Positions 15,955 through 20,295 of a stretch of DNA of 20,295 nt are shown piece by piece. A program made the position numbers and the translations under genes. The DNA comes from CAYLRF01 sp964385995. GTDB taxonomy: Bacteria > Bacillota > Clostridia > Lachnospirales > Lachnospiraceae. The stretch is taken from contig CAYLRF010000030.1 of NCBI GenBank assembly GCA_964385995.1, positions 1 through 20,295 on the forward strand. The letters are read 5' to 3'. Below the pieces are notes generated by a model, which had not been told where the DNA came from, did not search any database, and saw only the letters and a list, made by a program, of their open reading frames with translations. Position 1 is the stretch's first letter. Each line of letters starts with the position of its first letter.

Positions 15955-15973
15955 CCGGCCTTACTTAAGCCGG
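15955..15973. other. Inverted repeat between the kinase and lipoprotein genes
   Basis: The 19 bases read ccggccttacttaagccgg: CCGG and CTTA arms pair across a short centre with a one-base bulge. No T run follows on the minus strand, so it is not a clear terminator. It may be an RNA hairpin in the operon spacer or a protein-binding site. Confidence 0.3.
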
Positions 15974-16009
15974 AATCGTGGTCTTAAAATTACCCTCCGC
16001 CCCGTCGTT

Positions 16010-17440
16010 TTACGGTACATATTTTAACGGTATCCTTACCGTGAAGGTCGTTCCGACTCCCTCCTCGCTTATGACCTTGATGACCCCGCGGTGCTCCGTC
16101 ACGACATTTTTTGCGATGGCAAGGCCCAGCCCCGTCCCGTTTATCGCGGAGGAATGCGACTTATCTCCCCGGTAAAAGCGCTCGAAAACGCGTCCCGTAT
16201 CCTCGCTTGGTATTCCTATGCCCGAATCCGCCACGGCTATATAAAAATACCTGTGATCCGAATTCACCGAGACGTGCACCCAGCCTTCTTTTTTGTTGTA
16301 TTTAATGGCGTTTTCGACCAAATTCGTGAGGGCGACGGCGAGCTTATCCGCGTCCACCTCGGCCGTCACGGGCCTTAAGCTTTCAAGGACAAGATCGACA
16401 TTATTCTTCTCAGCTATCGGGCGAAGAGTCGTAAGCACGCGTTCCGTCAGAGCGTTTATGTTTTCGGACGCGACATTCATCTCCGAGGAGTCTTTTTCGG
16501 TCCTTACAAGCTCCAAAAGATCATTTACAAGCGCGCTCTCACGCTCGATTTCCCCCGCGATATCGCCCATAAATTCCTTATATGTCTCTATGGGCGCATC
16601 CTCCTCGGCGAGCAGAGAATCGGCCAGTATCTTCATGGATGTAAGCGGAGTCTTAAGCTCGTGAGACACGTTCGCGATAAACTCGGACTTAGAGTTTTCC
16701 TGCTCACTTACGCGGTTTTTAAGCCTGTCGACGGCCTCCGATAAGCGGGCCGTCTCCGTGTAGGAGCGCAGACCCGTCTCCCCGAAATCCGTCCCTTCCG
16801 CCAGAGCGTTTACCCGATCCGTGAGCCGTTTTAGCGGCAGTGAAAATCCGTAAGAGGCGTACGCCGCCGCCACCGTCACAAGCACCATGATAAGCGCCGT
16901 GAGGATATTCGCCTTAAGGGACATGTCATCCAGTGTCTCTTTGATATGCGCCGCGGAAGAACTTATAAGCAGCACGCCGGCCACATACGGAGTATCCTCA
17001 TATCTTCCCATGATGGGAGTCGTGATCTCTATGTAGTGATACTGCCTGTCATACCTGCTCGTGCCGGAGCCTTTGAAGCATTCGATGACATCCTGCGACA
17101 CTATCGTCTTACCTGTCTGAGCGTCGAAAGTATCCTTCATGATGCGAAACTCGCTGTCGATTACAAGGATCCTTCCGTCATATACATCGGAGAGCTGGGA
17201 AAGTCTGGCGTCGATGACATCCGAGATGGGCTTTTGAAGGTAATTTGCGGTACTCATCTGATCGCCCAGTACCGCGCAGTGATTTTTCATCTTTGCGATC
17301 TGCTGATCCGCGGCGCCGCTCTCGTATCGGTAAAGCAACATCTGTCTGATGGCGAAACACGATATGCCGCTTACCGCGACCACGAGAGCGAAAACCATAA
17401 ATCGCAGACTTTTTATTTGTTCGAGTATCTTCTTAAACAT
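16010..17440 (-). CDS. Membrane sensor histidine kinase (WalK/PhoR/MtrB type)
   Basis: A 476-residue two-component sensor. A first membrane span is at about 15-33, an extracellular sensor region at 40-175 (Cache/PAS-like in size, with GRILVIDSEFRIMKDTF), and a second span at 177-198. A HAMP linker follows at about 199-250, then the dimerisation domain with FIANVSHELKTPLTSMK (phosphorylated His260). The ATPase domain has the N-box LVENAIKYN (Asn377), DSGIGIP, FERFYRGD and GTGLGLAIAK. All catalytic motifs are intact. The ATG at 17440 has no strong ribosome site, so translation may depend on the response regulator gene 60 bases upstream. The ligand is unknown. The neighbouring regulator is surely its partner. 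Confidence 0.95.
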   Translation of the reverse strand: MFKKILEQIKSLRFMVFALVVAVSGISCFAIRQMLLYRYESGAADQQIAKMKNHCAVLGDQMSTANYLQKPISDVIDARLSQLSDVYDGRILVIDSEFRIMKDTFDAQTGKTIVSQDVIECFKGSGTSRYDRQYHYIEITTPIMGRYEDTPYVAGVLLISSSAAHIKETLDDMSLKANILTALIMVLVTVAAAYASYGFSLPLKRLTDRVNALAEGTDFGETGLRSYTETARLSEAVDRLKNRVSEQENSKSEFIANVSHELKTPLTSMKILADSLLAEEDAPIETYKEFMGDIAGEIERESALVNDLLELVRTEKDSSEMNVASENINALTERVLTTLRPIAEKNNVDLVLESLRPVTAEVDADKLAVALTNLVENAIKYNKKEGWVHVSVNSDHRYFYIAVADSGIGIPSEDTGRVFERFYRGDKSHSSAINGTGLGLAIAKNVVTEHRGVIKVISEEGVGTTFTVRIPLKYVP

Positions 17441-17500
17441 AGCTTACGGCCGCGACGCGTATTTGCGCCTCCGGCTTCTTTCGACCGCCCCATGCATCCG

Positions 17501-18205
17501 TCAGTCGGCGTCCGTCACGCGGAAATAATAACCTATCCCCCATTTAGTGAACACGTACTTAGGGGCTCCCGGAAGCTTTTCGATCTTTTCCCTTAAGCGG
17601 CGCACGAGCACGTCGACTGTCCTTAAATCCCCGGCTTTATCGCCGCGCCAGATAAGATCGACCAGCTCCTTTCGGCTGTAAACCTTATCGGGATGCGATG
17701 CCAAAAGCTCGAAAAGGTCAAATTCCTTTGCGGTAAGATCCAGCTCACTATCTCCTATGAAGACACGTCTGCTTACGCGGTCGATCCTGATATTACCCGT
17801 CCGCGTTACCTCGGATTCGTCGTCATTATTTTTGCTCTTTTCATCACAGCGGCGCATGACGGCCTTCATCCTGGCTTTAACCTCGGTGATGTTAAAGGGC
17901 TTTGCGATATAGTCGTCCGCCCCGTACTCAAAACCAGTGATCCTGTCGATGTCCTCACCCCTCGCCGTGAGCATGATGACGGGAACATCCGAAAATTCGC
18001 GGATATTTCTTAAAACCTCAAAACCGTCGGCTTTCGGAAGCATTACATCCAAAAGGATCAGATCGTAATTTCCCTTTCGCGCGAGCGAAATCGCCTCCTC
18101 GCCGTCGTAAGCCGCGTCGACCTGCATTCCGTCCTGCTTCAGACTATAGCTTAAGCCCTTGACGATGAGCTGTTCATCGTCCACCACCAGTATTTTTTTC
18201 GCCAT
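17501..18205 (-). CDS. OmpR/PhoB-family DNA-binding response regulator
   Basis: A 234-residue regulator. The receiver domain (about 1-118) has the acidic pair DD at 9-10, the phosphorylated Asp53 in LILLDVMLPKADGFEVL, Thr80 and Lys102, all intact. A winged-helix domain of the Trans_reg_C type (about 135-232) includes LTAKEFDLFELLASHPDKV and the C-terminal TKWGIGYYF wing. It is the partner of the kinase encoded 60 bases downstream. The ATG at 18205 is preceded by GGAG about 10 bases upstream. The leader has a perfect 16-base tandem duplication that repeats this ribosome site. The regulon cannot be told from the sequence; the flanking comEA, GerMN and comEC genes are the obvious candidates. Confidence 0.97.
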   Translation of the reverse strand: MAKKILVVDDEQLIVKGLSYSLKQDGMQVDAAYDGEEAISLARKGNYDLILLDVMLPKADGFEVLRNIREFSDVPVIMLTARGEDIDRITGFEYGADDYIAKPFNITEVKARMKAVMRRCDEKSKNNDDESEVTRTGNIRIDRVSRRVFIGDSELDLTAKEFDLFELLASHPDKVYSRKELVDLIWRGDKAGDLRTVDVLVRRLREKIEKLPGAPKYVFTKWGIGYYFRVTDAD

Positions 18206-18212
18206 GTCCTTC

Positions 18213-18244
18213 GCTCTCCGTTATTTCTGCTCTCCGTTATTTCT
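18213..18244. repeat. Perfect 16-bp tandem duplication covering the response regulator ribosome site
   Basis: The unit gctctccgttatttct occurs at 18213-18228 and again at 18229-18244. On the minus strand it reads AGAAATAACGGAGAGC twice, so a GGAG Shine-Dalgarno core is present 10 and 26 bases upstream of the ATG at 18205. Only the nearer one is at a usable distance. Confidence 0.85.
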
Positions 18245-18263
18245 GTCCTCGGTTCAGGCTTTA

Positions 18264-18923
18264 CTAAACCTTGATGTGATCCTTAATCTTATTAAACATC
18301 CCCTCTTTTATACCGGAAATGTTCATTATGTCCTCAACGGAAGAAAAAAATCCGTTCTCCTTACGGTACTTTATTATAAGATCCGCCTTCGCCTCACCGA
18401 TGCCGGGTATCGTCATCAGCTCCTCTTTGGACGCTGTGTTGATGTTGACCCTGCCGTCTGATTTTTGTCCGCCCTCCGAGACGCCGCCTTTAGTCTCCTC
18501 GACCGACGGCACGTAAAGACGATCCTCATCCTTTAGGATCTGCGCCTGATTTATCTCGGACGACGCCGCGTCGGGCGCAAGGCCTCCCGCCTTCTTAATG
18601 GCTTCGTACACGCGGCTGTTTTCGGGAAGCTCATACACTCCCTCATTTACTACGGCCCCGCAGACATACACGCAGATGACCTTTTCTTTTTTCTTCGCGT
18701 CTGCCGCGTCGCCGCCCTCATCCGCTTTCCCGTTCGATCCGCCCGAGCCATCACCTGAGTCTTCGCCTTCCTCGTACTCATCCCGCGAGATATTTTCCTC
18801 TTTCAGCGAAATTTGCTCTTTATTACCGCATCCCGCTAGGGAAACGCACATAAGGATGACCGCCGAAACCGCGATGACGGCTTTTTGAAATCTCATTATT
18901 AAGTTTTTTATAAATCCCGGCAT
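18264..18923 (-). CDS. comEA: ComEA-like DNA-binding lipoprotein (SLBB plus helix-hairpin-helix)
   Basis: A 219-residue protein with the ComEA layout. The SLBB domain is at about 81-140 (VYVCGAVVNEGVYELPENSR) and a helix-hairpin-helix DNA-binding tail at about 157-219 (VNINTASKEELMTIPGIGEA). ComEA receives double-stranded DNA at the cell surface and passes it to ComEC. Here the N terminus ends in VSLAGC (Cys32), a lipobox, rather than a plain membrane anchor. An acidic, Gly/Ser-rich linker (33-79) follows. I choose the ATG at 18923 because GGAGGT (18928-18933) lies 5 bases upstream; a GTG at 18953 would add 10 residues. It is the first gene behind the promoter at 19002-19030. comEC lies three genes downstream. 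Confidence 0.92.
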   Translation of the reverse strand: MPGFIKNLIMRFQKAVIAVSAVILMCVSLAGCGNKEQISLKEENISRDEYEEGEDSGDGSGGSNGKADEGGDAADAKKKEKVICVYVCGAVVNEGVYELPENSRVYEAIKKAGGLAPDAASSEINQAQILKDEDRLYVPSVEETKGGVSEGGQKSDGRVNINTASKEELMTIPGIGEAKADLIIKYRKENGFFSSVEDIMNISGIKEGMFNKIKDHIKV

Positions 18924-18974
18924 ATCTACCTCCATAGCATAAGCTACGGACACCCCTTTATATGCCGACGCTTT

Positions 18975-18994
18975 AAAAACGCTTCTTTGGCGTT
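18975..18994 (-). other. Hairpin with T run at the start of the comEA transcript
   Basis: On the minus strand AACGC, a 7-base loop and GCGTT form a 5-bp stem running into TTTTTA. It starts at about the predicted transcription start of the promoter at 19002-19030. It could stabilise the mRNA 5' end, or act as a weak terminator for transcripts coming from the glycosyltransferase gene. The stem is short. Confidence 0.35.
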
Positions 18995-19001
18995 CTTCGT
19001 A

Positions 19002-19030
19002 ATTTTAGAAAATCCGGCGCTAAATATCAA
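19002..19030 (-). promoter_or_regulatory. Promoter of the comEA-two-component-GerMN-comEC cluster
   Basis: On the minus strand there is TTGATA (5/6), a 17-base spacer and TAAAAT (5/6), in the AT-richer 172-base gap between the glycosyltransferase stop and comEA. Transcription would start near 18995, giving a leader of about 72 bases. Confidence 0.7.
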
Positions 19031-19095
19031 GCCCCTAAATAGCTTGACGCGATTATGCCGAGATTTTAAATAGCGCGGCGCACAACAAAGCCGCC

Positions 19096-20109
19096 TTAGG
19101 CCGAAAAATCATCCGCCGCGCCGGAAACAGTGCCCGGCTCATCCGCGTCATCCTCATCGTCCCCGCGATCGAAATTTATCCGCTCCTCTTCTATCACGAG
19201 CGGCCGACGCATTACCCTGGTATTTATGCTTAACACGTATTCGCCTAGAAGACCTATGAAGAAAAGTTGCACGGAACCCAAAAGAAATACGCCTATAAGT
19301 ATGGGCGCGTTCCCCATGGGAAAGCTGTCCCAATTGCAAAGCTTAAGGATCAGGTAGACTACCGCCACGATAAAACTGATAAGTGACATTATAAAGCCGC
19401 CTATGGTGGCTATCCTTAATCCTATCTTGGTATAAGACGTAAAGGACAGCATGGCCGCATCATAAAGCGTATAAAAATTATTCTTCGTCTTCCCCGCGCG
19501 GCGCCTTGGCTGATCGTAGGGTATGTCCTTTCGTTTAAAACCAAGCTCCGCGACAATCCCGCGAAGAAACGGCGCCGGATCATCGAGATTTCGCAGCACA
19601 TCCACGAATGTCTTATCGTAAAGACCGAATCCCGTGAAGTGCTCTATCTGTTCCACATCGGAGAATTTCTTTATGAGTTTGTAATAACATGTGCGCAGGA
19701 ACCTGATAAACCTGTTCTCATGACTGGTGGTCTTAATGCCTGTTACTATCTTATATCCGTTTTCCCATTCCCTCACAAATTTCGGGATTAAATCCAACGG
19801 ATCCTGAAAATCGCAACATATGAGTATCGTGCAGTCGCCGTCTGTCTGACATATCCCGTAAACGGGAGAATTGAACTGTCCGAAATTCTTCGCGTTAAAG
19901 ATGGCCTTAATATGACGTTTGTCGGCGGCGCAAAGACTTCGCAAAAGCCCCCTCGTATTGTCGGTGGAGTCATTGTCGATAAATGTAAGATCCTAGTCGT
20001 ATTCGGGCAGATCGGATGTGAAAATTTCGCGAATCGCCTCCGACATGGGAACCACGTTATCCTCCTCGTTTAAACAGGGAATAAGCACGCTTATCTTCTT
20101 TTTATCCAT
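19096..20109 (-). pseudogene. GtrB/CsbB-type polyprenyl-phosphate glycosyltransferase, interrupted by an in-frame TAG
   Basis: The full frame of 338 codons starts at the ATG at 20109, with GGAGGT 5 bases upstream, and encodes a family-2 glycosyltransferase that moves a sugar onto a polyprenyl phosphate at the membrane. Motifs are VLIPCLNEEDNVVPM at the start, FIDNDSTDNT, NFGQFNSPVYGI and the acidic DFQDP. The tail has two membrane spans (IGLRIATIGGFIMSLIS and PILIGVFLLGSVQLFFIGLLG). Codon 39 (19993-19995) is TAG, between LPEYD and DLTFID, where relatives tend to have Tyr; one base change from TAC or TAT explains it. The frame is otherwise clean. Translation from a later start (for example TTG at 19944) would lose the nucleotide-binding strands. 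It may be a recent pseudogene or a sequencing error. Confidence 0.88.
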
Positions 20110-20126
20110 GGTAACCTCCGCGAACC

Positions 20127-20295
20127 TTATCTAATCTTTTCTATTCGCGCGGTTCTTAACGCGTATATCTCAACATTCTGTCCGTATTTTTCCTCTTATC
20201 GATGCCGCGATCTCTTCCGTATAACCCGGCGCTATGATAAGTATGCCGTCGACGGGCTCGTCAAAATAATGCTCCGGCGGTACTATCTTCACGTG
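20127..20295 (-). pseudogene. 3' end of an unidentified gene with a late frameshift (possibly a sugar methyltransferase)
   Basis: From the window edge the frame reads about 41 residues, including PVDGILIIAPGYTEEIAASI, then stops at TGA (20170-20172). If one base (the T at minus-strand 20175) is skipped, the frame continues as VEIYALRTARIEKIR and ends at TAA (20127-20129), 17 bases before the glycosyltransferase ATG. That continuation looks like a natural strand-and-end for this fold, so a one-base insertion or two-base loss is likely. The DGILIIAP...EEI pattern reminds me of the C-terminal domain of sugar C-methyltransferase-like proteins, but I am not sure. The short spacing suggests an operon with the glycosyltransferase. 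Confidence 0.5.

Noticed and set aside
19993..19995. TAG decoded as an amino acid throughout the genome
   Set aside because: DUF624, rseP, dxr and comEC end at TAG at their normal family C termini, and no other gene here has an internal TAG.

Overview
The window looks like a chromosomal segment of a Gram-positive Clostridia bacterium, most likely a Lachnospiraceae relative. This rests on recognisable protein families and gene order only; no database search was possible. Every gene I can support is on the minus strand, so transcription runs from high to low coordinates. Shine-Dalgarno sites are mostly AGGAGG-like, and several sigma-A-type promoters with 17-base spacers are visible. Two runs of exactly 100 N (4268-4367 and 12483-12582) are scaffold gaps, so the sequence is a draft assembly.

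Right to left, in transcription order. (1) 20127-20295 and 19096-20109 hold the 3' end of a gene I cannot name securely and a GtrB/CsbB-type polyprenyl-phosphate glycosyltransferase. Both look damaged: a frameshift near the end of the first and an in-frame TAG at codon 39 of the second. (2) 12603-18923 is a competence and envelope cluster behind a good promoter at 19002-19030: a ComEA-like lipoprotein, an OmpR-type response regulator, a sensor histidine kinase, a lipoprotein with two GerMN domains, and ComEC. (3) 8069-12352 holds holA (clamp-loader delta), lepA (EF-4) and hemW (haem chaperone). hemW carries a repeat-rich insertion of about 70 residues. (4) 1558-7887 starts at a strong promoter (8023-8051) with a VanZ-like membrane protein, followed by pyrH, frr, uppS, cdsA, dxr and rseP, the conserved set linking UMP phosphorylation, ribosome recycling and isoprenoid, lipid-carrier and phospholipid synthesis. 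It is interrupted between cdsA and dxr by a 44-bp tandem repeat array and a gap. (5) 1-1435 holds a DUF624/YesL-type membrane protein and the first 208 codons of ATP-dependent PEP carboxykinase (pckA), which has a near-consensus promoter of its own.

Most of the window is housekeeping. The parts that deserve a second look are the 44-bp array before dxr, whose units each keep an inverted repeat; the two-component system plus GerMN lipoprotein placed between comEA and comEC, which resembles the actinobacterial MtrA-MtrB-LpqB arrangement; the repeat-built insertion in HemW; and the two lesions at the right edge. I found no RNA genes, CRISPR arrays, insertion sequences or phage genes, and no convincing undescribed defence or mobile system.
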